This document shows positions 20,913 to 34,700 of a stretch of 64,000 nt of DNA, one piece after another. Where the stretch lies: NCBI RefSeq assembly GCF_037975245.1, contig NC_092562.1, positions 17,685,521 to 17,749,520 on the forward strand. Direction: 5' to 3'. The translations under genes and the position numbers were made by a program. This DNA is from Apostichopus japonicus. Lineage: Eukaryota; Echinodermata; Holothuroidea; Aspidochirotida; Stichopodidae. Position 1 is the first letter of the stretch. Every line of letters begins with the position of its first letter. The notes below the pieces were generated by a model. It had not been told where the DNA came from. It saw nothing but the letters and a program-made list of their open reading frames with translations, and searched no databases.

Positions 20913-23520
20913 ATTAGTTAATCCACCGAATATCTCAGTCCATACAGTGGCGCGATGGCTTACTGTACCAACTGATGATCGAGACTCTCTTTTGCATCCG
21001 TGGTTCGAACCCCGGGTGATGACGTCTTTTGCCCATCTTTTACAGCAAGTGCCTACACGGGGAGCTGTAAGTATTAGTTAATCCACCTAATATCTCAGTC
21101 CATACAGTGGCGCGATGGCTTGGCGCACTGTACGAGCTGATGATCGAGACTCTCTTTTGCATCCGTGGTTCGAACCCCGGGTGATGACGTCTTTTGCCGA
21201 TCTTTTACAGCAAGTGCCTACACGGGGAGCTGTAAGTATTAGTTAATCCACCTAATATCTCAGTCCATACAGTGGCGCGATGGCTTGGCGCACTGTACGA
21301 GCTGATGATCGAGACTCTCTTTTGCATCCGTGGTTCGAACCCCAGGTGATGACGTCTTTTACAGCAAATGCCTACACGGGGAGCTGTAAGTATTAGTTAA
21401 TCCACCTAATATCTCAGTCCATACAGTGGCGCGATGGCTTGGCGCACTGTACGAGCTGATGATCGAGACTCTCTTTTGCATCCGTGGTTCGAACCCCGGG
21501 TGATGACGTCTTTTGCCGATCTTTTACAGCAAGTGCCTACACGGGGAGCTGTAAGTATTAGTTAATCCACCTAATATCTCAGTCCATACAGTGGCGCGAT
21601 GGCTTGGCGCACTGTACGAGCTGATGATCGAGACTCTCTTTTGCATCCGTGGTTCGAACCCCGGGTGATGACGTCTTTTGCCGATCTTTTACAGCAAGTG
21701 CCTACACGGGGAGCTGTAAGTATTAGTTAATCCACCTAATATCTCAGTCCATACAGTGGCGCGATGGCTTGGCGCACTGTACGAGCTGATGATCGAGACT
21801 CTCTTTTGCATCCGTGGTTCGAACCCCGGGTGATGACGTCTTTTGCCGATCTTTTACAGCAAGTGCCTACACTGGGAGCTGTAAGTATTAGTTAATCCAC
21901 CTAATATCTCAGTCCATACAGTGGCGCGAAGGCTTGGCGCGCTGTACGAACTGATGATCGAGACTCTCTTTTGCATCCGTGGTTCGAACCCCGGGTGATG
22001 ACGTCTTTTGCCGATCTTTTACAGCAAGTGCCTACACGGGGAGCTGTAAGTATTAGTTAATCCACCTAATATCTCAGTCCATACAGTGGCGCGATGGCTT
22101 ACTGTACCAACTGATGATCGAGACTCTCTTTTGCATCCGTGGTTCGAACCCCGGGTGATGACGTCTTTTGCCGATCTTTTACAGCAAGTGCCTACACGGG
22201 GAGCTGTAAGTATTAGTTAATCCACCTAATATCTCAGTCCATACAGTGGCGCGATGGCTTGGCGCACTGTACGAGCTGATGATCGAGACTCTCTTTTGCA
22301 TCCGTGGTTCGAACCCCGGGTGATGACGTCTTTTGCCGATCTTTTACAGCAAGTGCCTAAACGGGGAGCTGTAAGTATTAGTTAATCCACCTAATATCTC
22401 AGTCCATACAGTGGCGCGATGGCTTGGCGCACTGTACGAGCTGATGATCGAGACTCTCTTTTGCATCCGTGGTTCGAAACCCGGGTGATGACGTCTTTTG
22501 CCGATCTTTTACAGCAAGTGCCTAAAAGGGGAGCTGTAAGTATTAGTTAATCCACCTAATATCTCAGTCCATACAGTGGCGCGATGGCTTGGCGCACTGT
22601 ACGAGCTGATGATCGAGACTCTCTTTTGCATCCGTGGTTCGAACCCCGGGTGATGACGTCTTTTGCCGATCTTTTACAGCAAGTGCCTACACGGGGAGCT
22701 GTAAGTATTAGTTAATCCACCTAATATCTCAGTCCATACAGTGGCGCGATGGCTTGGCGCACTGTACGAGCTGATGATCGAGACTCTCTTTTGCATCCGT
22801 GGTTCGAACCCCGGGTGATGACGTCTTTTGCCGATCTTTTACAGCAAGTGCCTACACGGGGAGCTGTAAGTATTACTTAATCCACCTAATATCTCAGTCC
22901 ATACAGTGGCGCGATGGCTTGGCGCGCTGTACGAACTGATGATCGAGACTCTCTTTTGCATCCGTGGTTCGAACCCCGGGTGATGACGTCTTTTGCCGAT
23001 CTTTTACAGCAAGTGCCTACACGGGGAGCTGTAAGTATTAGTTAATCCACCTAATATCTCAGTCCATACAGTGGCGCGATGGCTTGGCGCACTGTACGAG
23101 CTGATGATCGAGACTCTCTTTTGCATCCGTGGTTCGAACCCCGGGTGATGACGTCTTTTGCCGATCTTTTACAGCAAGTGCCTACACGGGGATCTGTAAG
23201 TATTAGTTAATCCACCTAATATCTCAGTCCATACAGTGGCGCGATGGCTTGGCGCACTGTACGAGCTGATGATCGAGACTCTCTTTTGCATCCGTGGTTC
23301 GAACCCCGGGTGATGACGTCTTTTACATCAAATGCCTACACGGGGAGCTGTAAGTATTAGTTAATCCACCTAATATCTCAGTCCATACAGTGGCGCGATG
23401 GCTTGGCGCACTGTACGAGCTGATGATCGAGACTCTCTTTTGCATCCGTGGTTCGAACCCCGGGTGATGACGTCTTTTGCCGATCTTTTACAGCAAGTGC
23501 CTACACGGGGAGCTGTAAGT
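20913..23520. repeat. HOR copy 2 of 2: 2,608-bp, 16-monomer block
   Basis: This block repeats 18,305-20,912 with every diagnostic variant I followed at +2,608: 20,928, 21,344, 21,929 and 23,321, plus the hairpin-loss junctions at 20,961 and 22,100. I saw no difference between the two copies by eye. Identity ends at 23,521, where the next unit has CCACCTAAT instead of CCACCGAAT. Such near-perfect identity means a very recent tandem duplication, recent homogenisation, or an assembly duplication. Confidence 0.92.
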
Positions 23521-24169
23521 ATTAGTTAATCCACCTAATATCTCAGTCCATACAGTGGCGCGATGGCTTGGCGCACTGTACGAGCTGGTGATCGAGACTC
23601 TCTTTTGCATCCGTGGTTCGAACCCCGGGTGATAACGTCTTTTGCCGATCTTTTACAGCAAGTGCCTACACGGGGAGCTGTAAGTATTAGTTAATCCACC
23701 TAATATCTCAGTCCATACAGTGGCGCGATGGCTTGGCGCACTGTACGAGCTGATGATCGAGACTCTCTTTTGCATCCGTGGTTCGAACCCCGGGTGATGA
23801 CGTCTTTTGCCGATCTTTTACAGCAAGTGCCTACACGGGGAGCTGTAAGTATTAGTTAATCCACCTAATATCTCAGTCCATACAGTGGCGCGATGGCTTG
23901 GCGCACTGTACGAGCTGATGATCGAGACTCTCTTTTGCATCCGTGGTTCGAACCCCGGGTGATGACGTCTTTTGCCGATCTTTTACAGCAAGTGCCTACA
24001 CGGGGAGCTGTAAGTATTAGTTAATCCACCTAATATCTCAGTCCATACAGTGGCGCGATGGCTTGGCGCACTGTACGAGCTGATGATCGAGACTCTCTTT
24101 TGCATCCGTGGTTCGAACCCCGGGTGATGACGTCTTTTACAGCAAATGCCTACACGGGGAGCTGTAAGT

Positions 24170-27100
24170 ATTAGTTAATCCACCTAATATCTCAGTCCAT
24201 ACAGTGGCGCGATGGCTTGGCGCACTGTAAGAGCTGATGATCGAGACTCTCTTTTGCATCCGTGGTTCGAACCCCGGGTGATGACGTCTTTTGCCGATCT
24301 TTTACAGCAAGTGCCTACACGGACAGCTGTAAGTATTAGTTAATCCACCTAATATCTCAGTCCATACAGTGGCGCGATGGCTTGGCGCACTGTACGAGCT
24401 GATGATCGAGACTCTCTTTTGCATCCGTGGTTCGAACCCCGGGTGATGACGTCTTTTACAGCAAGTGCCTACACAGGGAGCTGTAAGTATTAGTTAATCC
24501 ACCTAATATCTCAGTCCATACAGTGGCGCGATGGCTTGGCGCACTGTACGAGCTGATGATCGAGACTCTCTTTTGCATCCGTGGTTCGAACCCCGGGTGA
24601 TGACGTCTTTTACAGCAAGTGCCTACACGGGGAGCTGTAAGTATTAGTTAATCCACCTAATATCTCAGTCCATACAGTGGCGCGATGGCTTGGCGCACTG
24701 TACGAGCTGATGATCGAGACTCTCTTTTGCATCCGTGGTTCGAACCCCGGGTGATGACGTCTTTTGCCGATCTTTTACAGCAAGTGCCTACACGGGGAGC
24801 TGTAAGTATTAGTTAATCCACCTAATATCTCAGTCCATACATTGGCGCGATGGCTTGGCGCACTGTACAAGCTGATGATCGAGACTCTCTTTTGCATCCG
24901 TGGTTCGAACCCCGGGTGATGACGTCTTTTGCCGATCTTTTACAGCAAGTGCCTACACGGGGAGCTGTAAGTATTAGTTAATCCACCTAATATCTCAGTC
25001 CATACAGTGGCGCGATGGCTTGGCGCACTGTACCAACTGATGATCGAGACTCTCTTTTGCATCCGTGGTTCGAACCCCGGGTGATGACGTCTTTTGCCGA
25101 TCTTTTACAGCAAGTGCCTACACGGGGAGCTGTAAGTATTAGTTAATCCACCTAATATCTCAGTCCATACAGTGGCGCGATGGCTTGGCGCACTGTACGA
25201 GCTGATGATCGAGACTCTCTTTTGCATCCGTGGTTCGAACCCCGGGTGATGACGTCTTTTGCCGATCTTTTACAGCAAGTGCCTACACGGGGAGCTGTAA
25301 GTATTAGTTAATCCACCTAATATCTCAGTCCATACAGTGGCGCGATGGCTTGGCGCACTGTACGAGCTGATGATCGAGACTCTCTTTTGCATCCGTGGTT
25401 CGAACCCCGGGTGATGACGTCTTTTACAGCAAATGCCTACACGGGGAGCTGTAAGTATTAGTTAATCCACCTAATATCTCAGTCCATACAGTGGCGCGAT
25501 GGCTTGGCGCACTGTACGAGCTGATCATCGAGACTCTCTTTTGCATCCGTGGTTCGAACCCCGGGTGATGACGACTTTTGCCGATCTTTTACAGCAAGTG
25601 CCTACACGGGGAGCTGTAAGTATTAGTTAATCCACCTAATATCTCAGTCCATATAGTGGCGCGATGGCTTGGCGCACTGTACGAGCTGATGATCGAGACT
25701 CTCTTTTGCATCCGTGGTTCGAACCCCGGGTGATGACGTCTTTTGCCGATCTTTTACAGCAAGTGCCTACACGGGGAGCTGTAAGTATTAGTTAATCCAC
25801 CTAATATCTCAGTCCATACAGTGGCGCGATGGCTTGGCGCACTGTACGAGCTGATGATCGAGACTCTCTTTTGCATCCGTGGTTCAAACCCCGGGTGATG
25901 ACGTCTTTTGCCGATCTTTTACAGCAAGTGCCTACACGGGGAGCTGTAAGTATTAGTTAATCCACCTAATATCTCGGTCCATACAGTGGCGCGATGGCTT
26001 GGCGCACTGTACGAACTGATGATCGAGACTCTCTTTTGCATCCGTGGTTCGAACGCCGGGTGATGACGTCTTTTAAAGCAAGTGCCTTTACGGGGAGCTG
26101 TAAGTATTAGTTATTCCACCTAATATCTCAGTCCATAGAGTGACGCGATGGCTTGGCGCACTGTAAGAGCTGATGATCGAGACTCTCTTTTGCATCCGTG
26201 GTTCGAACCCCGGGTGATGACGTCTTTTGCCGATCTTTTACAGCAAGTGCCTAAACGGACAGCTGTAAGTATTAGTTAATCCACCTAATATCTCAGTCCA
26301 TACAGTGGCGCGATGGCTTGGCGCACTGTACGAGCTAATGATCGAGACTCTCTTTTGCATCCGTGGTTCGAACCCCGGGTGATGACGTCTTTTACAGCAA
26401 GTGCCTACACAGGGAGCTGTAAGTATTAGTTAATCCACCTAATATCTCAGTCCATACAGTGGCGCGATGGCTTGGCGCACTGTACGAGCTGATGATCGAG
26501 ACTCTCTTTTGCATCCGTGGTTCGAACCCCGGGTGATGACGTCTTTTACAGCAAGTGCCTACACGGGGAGCTGTAAGTATTAGTTAATCCACCTAATATC
26601 TCAGTCCATACAGTGGCGCGATGGCTTGGCGCACTGTACGAGCTGATGATCGAGACTCTCTTTTGCATCCGTGGTTCGAACCCCGGGTGATGACGTCTTT
26701 TGCCGATCTTTTACAGCAAGTGCCTACACGGGGAGCTGTAAGTATTAGTTAATCCACCTAATATCTCAGTCCATACAGTGGCGCGATGGCTTGGCGCACT
26801 GTACAAGCTGATGATCGAGACTCTCTTTTGCATCCGTGGTTCGAACCCCGGGTGATGACGTCTTTTGCCGATCTTTTACAGCAAGTGCCTACACGGGGAG
26901 CTGTAAGTATTAGTTAATCCACCTAATATCTCAGTCCATAGAGTGGCGCGATGGCTTGGCGCACTGTACCAACTGATGATCGAGACTCTCTTTTGCATCC
27001 GTGGTTCGAACCCCGGGTGATGACGTCTTTTGCCGATCTTTTACAGCAAGTGCCTACACGGGGAGCTGTAAGTATTAGTTAATCCACCTAATATCTCAGT

Positions 27101-27392
27101 CCATACAGTGGCGCGATGGCTTGGCGCACTGTACGAGCTGATGATCGAGACTCTCTTTTGCATCCGTGGTTCGAACCCCGGGTGATGACGTCTTTTGCCG
27201 ATCTTTTACAGCAAGTGCCTACACGGGGAGCTGTAAGTATTAGTTAATCCACCTAATATCTCAGTCCATACAGTGGCGCGATGGCTTGGCGCACTGTACG
27301 AGCTGATGATCGAGACTCTCTTTTGCATCCGTGGTTCGAACCCCAGGTGATGACGTCTTTTACAGCAAATGCCTACACGGGGAGCTGTAAGT
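24170..27392. repeat. HOR: 1,936-bp, 12-monomer block, second copy partial
   Basis: Copy 1 is 24,170-26,105 and copy 2 starts at 26,106. Shared markers at +1,936 are CTGTAAGAG (24,230 and 26,166), GGACAGCTG (24,321 and 26,257), CACAGGGAG, GTACAAGCTG and GTACCAACTG (25,031 and 26,967). Copy 2 carries additional changes such as CATAGAGTG and CTAAACGGACAG. Correspondence fails after 27,392, where the units no longer match those of copy 1. The period is the same as one step of the 9.3-14.4-kb family, but the markers differ, so it is an independent block. Confidence 0.85.
25952..26578. repeat. Four-monomer segment with a distant copy at +11,492 bp
   Basis: Units 25,952 (short, with CTCGGTCC, TTTTAAAGC and CCTTTACGG), 26,106 (TTATTCC, GTGACGCG, GGACAGC), 26,271 (GAGCTAATG, CACAGGG) and 26,425 have matching units at 37,444-38,070. 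Marker positions 25,976, 26,257, 26,337 and 26,411 all map exactly 11,492 bp to the right. This copy has private changes (GAACGCC, CATAGAG, CTGTAAGAG) that the right-hand copy lacks. The flanking units do not match, so a segment of about 627 bp was displaced over unrelated HORs. Confidence 0.85.
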
Positions 27393-28019
27393 ATTAGTTA
27401 ATCCACCTAATATCTCAGTCCATACAGTGGCGCGATGGCTTGGCGCACTGTACGAGCTGATGATCGAGACTCTCTTTTGCATCCGTGGTTCGAACCCCGG
27501 GTGATGACGTCTTTTGCCGATCTTTTACAGCAAGTGCCTAAAAGGGGAGCTGTAAGTATTAGTTAATCCACCTAATATCTCAGTCCATACAGTGGCGCGA
27601 TGGCTTGGCGCACTGTACGAGCTGATGATCGAGACTCTCTTTTGCATCCGTGGTTCGAACCCCGGGTGATGACGTCTTTTGCCGATCTTTTACAGCAAGT
27701 GCCTACACGGGGAGCTGTAAGTATTAGTTAATCCACCTAATATCTCAGTCCATACAGTGGCGCGATGGCTTGGCGCACTGTACGAGCTGATGATCGAGAC
27801 TCTCTTTTGCATCCCTGGTTCGAACCCCGGGTGATGACGTCTTTTGCCGATCTTTTACAGCAAGTGCCTACACGGGGAGCTGTAAGTATTAGTTAATCCA
27901 CCTAATATCTCAGCCCATACAGTGGCGCGATGGCTTGGCGCACTGTACGAACTGATGATCGAGACTCTCTTTTGCATCCGTGGTTCGAACCCCGGGTGAT
28001 GACGTCTTTTGCCGATCTT

Positions 28020-28371
28020 TTACAGCAAGTGCCTACACGGGGAGCTGTAAGTATTAGTTAATCCACCTAATATCTCAGTCCATACAGTGGCGCGATGGCT
28101 TGGCGCACTGTACGAGCTGATGATCGAGACTCTCTTTTGCATCCGTGGTTCGAACCCCGGGTGATGACGTCTTTTGCCGATCTTTTTCAGCAAGTGCCTA
28201 CACGGGGAGCTGTAAGTATTAGTTAATCCACCTAATATCTCAGTCCATACAGTGGCGCGATGGCTTGGCGCACTGTACGAGCTGATGATCGAGACTCTCT
28301 TTTGCATCCGTGGTTCGAACCCCGGGTGATGACGTCTTTTACAGCAAGTGCCTACACGGGGAGCTGTAAGT
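28020..28371. repeat. Ordinary monomers with a stop-removing change on the minus strand
   Basis: One long unit here reads TCTTTTTCAG instead of TCTTTTACAG (about 28,182-28,190). On the minus strand this changes a TAA stop, so a 95-codon open frame crosses into the next monomer between 28,020 and 28,307. Its second part repeats its first because the DNA is tandem. No start context, codon bias or family resemblance supports a gene. The stretch is annotated as satellite only. Confidence 0.8.
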
Positions 28372-30141
28372 ATTAGTTAATCCACCTAATATCTCAGTCC
28401 ATACAGTGGCGCGATGGCTTGGCGCACTGTACGAGCTGATGATCAAGACTCTCTTTTGCATCCGTGGTTCGAACCCCGGGTGATGACGTCTTTTACAGCA
28501 AATGCCTTCACGGGGAGCTGTAAGTATTAGTTAATCCACCTAATATCTCAGTCCATACAGTGGCGCGATGGCTTGGCGCACTGTACGAGCTGATGATCGA
28601 GACTCTCTTTTGCATCCGTGGTTCGAATCCCGGGTGATGACGTCTTTTGCCGATCTTTTACAGCAAGTGCCTACACGGGGAGCTGTAAGTATTAGTTAAT
28701 CCACCTAATATCTCAGTCCATACAGTGGCGCGATGGCTTGGCGCACTGTACGAGCTGGTGATCGAGACTCTCTTTTGCATCCGTGGTTCGAACCCCGGGT
28801 GATAACGTCTTTTGCCGATCTTTTACAGCAAGTGCCTACACGGGGAGCTGTAAGTATTAGTTAATCCACCTAATATCTCAGTCCATACAGTGGCGCGATG
28901 GCTTGGCGCACTGTACGAGCTGATGATCGAGACTCTCTTTTGCATCCGTGGTTCGAACCCCGGGTGATGACGTCTTTTGCCGATCTTTTACAGCAAGTGC
29001 CTACACGGGGAGCTGTAAGTATTAGTTAATCCACCTAATATCTCAGTCCATACAGTGGCGCGATGGCTTGGCGCACTGTACGAGCTGATGATCGAGACTC
29101 TCTTTTGCATCCGTGGTTCGAACCCCGGGTGATGACGTCTTTTCCGATCTTTTACAGCAAGTGCCTACACGGGGAGCTGTAAGTATTAGTTAATCCACCT
29201 AATATCTCAGTCCATACAGTGGCGCGATGGCTTGGCGCACTGTACGAACTGATGATCGAGACTCTCTTTTGCATCCGTGGTTCGAACCCCGAGTGATGAC
29301 GTCTTTTACAGCAAATGCCTACACGGGGAGCTGTAAGTATTAGTTAATCCACCTAATATCTCAGTCCATACAGTGGCGCGATGGCTTGGCGCACTGTACG
29401 AGCTGATGATCAAGACTCTCTTTTGCATCCGTGGTTCGAACCCCGGGTGATGACGTCTTTTACAGCAAATGCCTTCACGGGGAGCTGTAAGTATTAGTTA
29501 ATCCACCTAATATCTCAGTCCATACAGTGGCGCGATGGCTTGGCGCACTGTACGAGCTGATGATCGAGACTCTCTTTTGCATCCGTGGTTCGAATCCCGG
29601 GTGATGACGTCTTTTGCCGATCTTTTACAGCAAGTGCCTAAACGGGGAGCTGTAAGTATTAGTTAATCCACCTAATATCTCAGTCCATACAGTGGCGCGA
29701 TGGCTTGGCGCACTGTACGAGCTGGTGATCGAGACTCTCTTTTGCATCCGTGGTTCGAACCCCGGGTGATGACGTCTTTTGCCGATCTTTTACAGCAAGT
29801 GCCTACACGGGGAGCTGTAAGTATTAGTTAATCCACCTAATATCTCAGTCCATACAGTGGCGCGATGGCTTGGCGCACTGTACGAGCTGATGATCGAGAC
29901 TCTCTTTTGCATCCGTGGTTCGAACCCCGGGTGATGACGTCTTTTGCCGATCTTTTACAGCAAGTGCCTACACGGGGAGCTGTAAGTATTAGTTAATCCA
30001 CCTAATATCTCAGTCCATACAGTGGCGCGATGGCTTGGCGCACTGTACGAGCTGATGATCGAGACTCTCTTTTGCATCCGTGGTTCGAACCCCGGGTGAT
30101 GACGTCTTTTACAGCAAATGCCTACACGGGGAGCTGTAAGT
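28372..30141. repeat. HOR: 967-bp, six-monomer block and its second copy
   Basis: Copy 1 (28,372-29,338) opens with a short unit marked ATCAAGACT and CCTTCACGG, then CGAATCCCGG, then CTGGTGATCG. The same order begins again at 29,339, 967 bp on: four long and two short units less one base, which is missing in the CTTTTCCGATC unit near 29,145. Copy 2 differs by CTAAACGG in the second unit and GATGACG rather than GATAACG in the third. This copy-2 set is the ancestor-like form of the 1,287-bp blocks at 31,769-35,156. Confidence 0.8.
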
Positions 30142-31768
30142 ATTAGTTAATCCACCTAATATCTCAGTCCATACAGTGGCGCGATGGCTTGGCGCACTGT
30201 ACGAGCTGATATTCGAGACTCTCTTTTGCATCCGTGGTTCGAACCCCGGGTGATGACGACTTTTGCCGATCTTTTACAGCAAGTGCCTACACGGGGAGCT
30301 GTAAGTATTAGTTAATCCACCTAATATCTCAGTCCATATAGTGGCGCGATGGCTTGGCGCACTGTACGAGCTGATGATCGAGACTCTCTTTTGCATCCGT
30401 GGTTCGAACCCCGGGTGATGACGTCTTTTGCCGATCTTTTACAGCAAGTGCCTACACGGGGATCTGTAAGTATTAGTTAATCCACCTAATATCTTAGTCC
30501 ATACAGTGGCGCGATGGCTTGGCGCACTGTACGAGCTGATGATCGAGACTCTCTTTTGCATCCGTGGTTCGAACCCCGGGTGATGACGTCTTTTGCCGAT
30601 CTTTTACAGCAAGTGCCTACACGGGGAGCTGTAAGTATTAGTTAATCCACCTAATATCTCAGTCCATACAATGGCGCGATGGCTTGGCGCACTGTACGAG
30701 CTGATGATCGAGACTCTCTTTTGCATCCGTGGTTCGAACCCCGGGTGATGACGTCTTTTGCCGATCTTTTACAGCAAGTGCCTACACGGGGAGCTGTAAG
30801 TATTAGTTAATCCACCTAATATCTCAGTCCATACAGTGGCGCGATGGCTTGGCGCACTGTACGAACTGATGATCGAGACTCTCTTTTGCATCCGTGGTTC
30901 GAACCCCGGGTGATGACGTCCTTTGCCGATCTTTTACAGCAAGTGCCTACACGGGGAGCTGTAAGTATTAGTTAATCCACCTAATATCTCAGTCCATACA
31001 GTGGCGCGATGGCTTGGCGCACTGTACGAGCTGATGATCGAGACTCTCTTTTGCATCCGTGGTTCGAACCCCGGGTGATGACGTCTTTTCCGATCTTTTA
31101 CAGCAAGTGCCTACACGGGGAGCTGTAAGTATTAGTTAATCCACCTAATATCTCAGTCCATACAGTGGCGCGATGGCTTGGCGCACTGTACGAGCTGATG
31201 ATCGAGACTCTCTTTTGCATCCCTGGTTCGAACCCCGGGTGATGACGTCTTTTGCCGATCTTTTACAGCAAGTGCCTACACGGGGAGCTGTAAGTATTAG
31301 TTAATCCACCTAATATCTCAGTCCATACAGTGGCGCGATGGCTTGGCGCACTGTTCGAGCTGATGATCGAGACTCTCTTTTGCATCCGTGGTTCGAACCC
31401 CGGGTGATGACGTCTTTTACAGCAAGTGCCTACACGGGGAGCTGTAAGTATTAGTTAATCCACCTAATATCTCAGTCCATACAGTGGCGCGATGGCTTGG
31501 CGCACTGTACGAGCTGATGATCGAGACTCTCTTTTGCATCCGTGGTTCGAACCCCGGGTGATGACGTCTTTTGCCGATCTTTTACAGCAAGTGCCTACAC
31601 GGGGAGCTGTAAGTATTAGTTAATCCACCTAATATCTCAGTCCATACAGTGGCGCGATGGCTTGGCGCACTGTACGAGCTGATGATCGAGACTCTCTTTT
31701 GCATCCGTGGTTCGAACCCCGGGTGATGACGTCTTTTACAGCAAGTGCCTACACGGGGAGCTGTAAGT
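30142..31768. repeat. Super-repeat segment B, copied at 35,157-36,948
   Basis: Units carry, in order, ACGACTTTTG (30,256), CATATAGTG with GGATCTG (30,461), ATCTTAGTC, CAATGGCG (30,671), CGAACTG with GTCCTTTGCC, CTTTTCCGATC, ATCCCTGG, and CTGTTCGAG (31,351). The first four match units 5,015 bp to the right. CTGTTCGAG matches at 5,180 bp, because the right copy has one extra unit. ATCCCTGG and CGAACTG occupy different units in the two copies, so monomers were exchanged or reshuffled after duplication. Confidence 0.82.
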
Positions 31769-34700
31769 ATTAGTTAATCCACCTAATATCTCAGTCCATA
31801 CAGTGGCGCGATGGCTTGGCGCACTGTACGAGCTGATGATCAAGACTCTCTTTTGCATCCGTGGTTCGAACCCCGGGTGATGACGTCTTTTACAGCAAAT
31901 GCCTTCACGGGGAGCTGTAAGTATTAGTTAATCCACCTAATATCTCAGTCCATACAGTGGCGCGATGGCTTGGCGCACTGTACGAGCTGATGATCGAGAC
32001 TCTCTTTTGCATCCGTGGTTCGAATCCCGGGTGATGACGTCTTTTGCCGATCTTTTACAGCAAGTGCCTAAACGGGGAGCTGTAAGTATTAGTTAATCCA
32101 CCTAATATCTCAGTCCATACAGTGGCGCGATGGCTTGGCGCACTGTACGAGCTGGTGATCGAGACTCTCTTTTGCATCCGTGGTTCGAACCCCGGGTGAT
32201 AACGTCTTTTGCCGATCTTTTACAGCAAGTGCCTACACGGGGAGCTGTAAGTATTAGTTAATCCACCTAATATCTCAGTCCATACAGTGGCGCGATGGCT
32301 TGGCGCACTGTACGAGCTGATGATCGAGACTCTCTTTTGCATCCGTGGTTCGAACCCCGGGTGATGACGTCTTTTGCCGATCTTTTACAGCAAGTGCCTA
32401 CACGGGGAGCTGTAAGTATTAGTTAATCCACCTAATATCTCAGTCCATACAGTGGCGCGATGGCTTGGCGCACTGTACGAGCTGATGATCGAGACTCTCT
32501 TTTGCATCCGTGGTTCGAACCCCGGGTGATGACGTCTTTTGCCGATCTTTTACAGCAAGTGCCTACACGGGGAGCTGTAAGTATTAGTTAATCCACCTAA
32601 TATCTCAGTCCATACAGTGGCGCGATGGCTTGGCGCACTGTACGAGCTGATGATCGAGACTCTCTTTTGCATCCGTGGTTCGAACCCCGGGTGATGACGT
32701 CTTTTACAGCAAATGCCTACACGGGGAGCTGTAAGTATTAGTTAATCCACCTAATATCTCAGTCCATACAGTGGCGCGATGGCTTGGCGCACAGTACGAG
32801 CTGATAATCGAGACTCTCTTTTGCATCCGTGGTTCGAACCCCGGGTGATGACGACTTTTGCCGATCTTTTACAGCAAGTGCCTACACGGGGAGCTGTAAG
32901 TATTAGTTAATCCACCTAATATCTCAGTCCATATAGTGGCGCGATGGCTTGGCGCACTGTACGAGCTGATGATCGAGACTCTCTTTTGCATCCGTGGTTC
33001 GAACCCCGGGTGATGACGTCTTTTACAGCAAATGCCTACACGGGGAGCTGTAAGTATTAGTTAATCCACCTAATATCTCAGTCCATACAGTGGCGCGATG
33101 GCTTGGCGCACTGTACGAGCTGATGATCAAGACTCTCTTTTGCATCCGTGGTTCGAACCCCGGGTGATGACGTCTTTTACAGCAAATGCCTTCACGGGGA
33201 GCTGTAAGTATTAGTTAATCCACCTAATATCTCAGTCCATACAGTGGCGCGATGGCTTGGCGCACTGTACGAGCTGATGATCGAGACTCTCTTTTGCATC
33301 CGTGGTTCGAATCCCGGGTGATGACGTCTTTTGCCGATCTTTTACAGCAAGTGCCTAAACGGGGAGCTGTAAGTATTAGTTAATCCACCTAATATCTCAG
33401 TCCATACAGTGGCGCGATGGCTTGGCGCACTGTACGAGCTGGTGATCGAGACTCTCTTTCACATCCGTGGTTCGAACCCCGGGTGATAACGTCTTTTGCC
33501 GATCTTTTACAGCAAGTGCCTACACGGGGAGCTGTAAGTATTAGTTAATCCACCTAATATCTCAGTCCATACAGTGGCGCGATGGCTTGGCGCACTGTAC
33601 GAGCTGATGATCGAGACTCTCTTTTGCATCCGTGGTTCGAACCCCGGGTGATGACGTCTTTTGCCGATCTTTTACAGCAAGTGCCTACACGGGGAGCTGT
33701 AAGTATTAGTTAATCCACCTAATATCTCAGTCCATACAGTGGCGCGATGGCTTGGCGCACTGTACGAGCTGATGATCGAGACTCTCTTTTGCATCCGTGG
33801 TTCGAACCCCGGGTGATGACGTCTTTTGCCGATCTTTTACAGCAAGTGCCTACACGGGGAGCTGTAAGTATTAGTTAATCCACCTAATATCTCAGTCCAT
33901 ACAGTGGCGCGATGGCTTGGCGCACTGTACGAGCTGATGATCGAGACTCTCTTTTGCATCCGTGGTTCGAACCCCGGGTGATGACGTCTTTTACAGCAAA
34001 TGCCTACACGGGGAGCTGTAAGTATTAGTTAATCCACCTAATATCTCAGTCCATACAGTGGCGCGATGGCTTGGCGCACAGTACGAGCTGATAATCGAGA
34101 CTCTCTTTTGCATCCGTGGTTCGAACCCCGGGTGATGACGACTTTTGCCGATCTTTTACAGCAAGTGCCTACACGGGGAGCTGTAAGTATTAGTTAATCC
34201 ACCTAATATCTCAGTCCATATAGTGGCGCGATGGCTTGGCGCACTGTACGAGCTGATGATCGAGACTCTCTTTTGCATCCGTGGTTCGAACCCCGGGTGA
34301 TGACGTCTTTTACAGCAAATGCCTACACGGGGAGCTGTAAGTATTAGTTAATCCACCTAATATCTCAGTCCATACAGTGGCGCGATGGCTTGGCGCACTG
34401 TACGAGCTGATGATCAAGACTCTCTTTTGCATCCGTGGTTCGAACCCCGGGTGATGACGTCTTTTACAGCAAATGCCTTCACGGGGAGCTGTAAGTATTA
34501 GTTAATCCACCTAATATCTCAGTCCATACAGTGGCGCGATGGCTTGGCGCACTGTACGAGCTGATGATCGAGACTCTCTTTTGCATCCGTGGTTCGAATC
34601 CCGGGTGATGACGTCTTTTGCCGATCTTTTACAGCAAGTGCCTAAACGGGGAGCTGTAAGTATTAGTTAATCCACCTAATATCTCAGTCCATACAGTGGC

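Noticed and set aside
28020-28307. 95-codon open frame on the minus strand with an internally repeated sequence
   Set aside because: It exists only because one A-to-T change near 28,187 removes a stop in one monomer; it then runs into the next copy of the same satellite. No known domain, no start context, and the same frame is closed in almost all other units.
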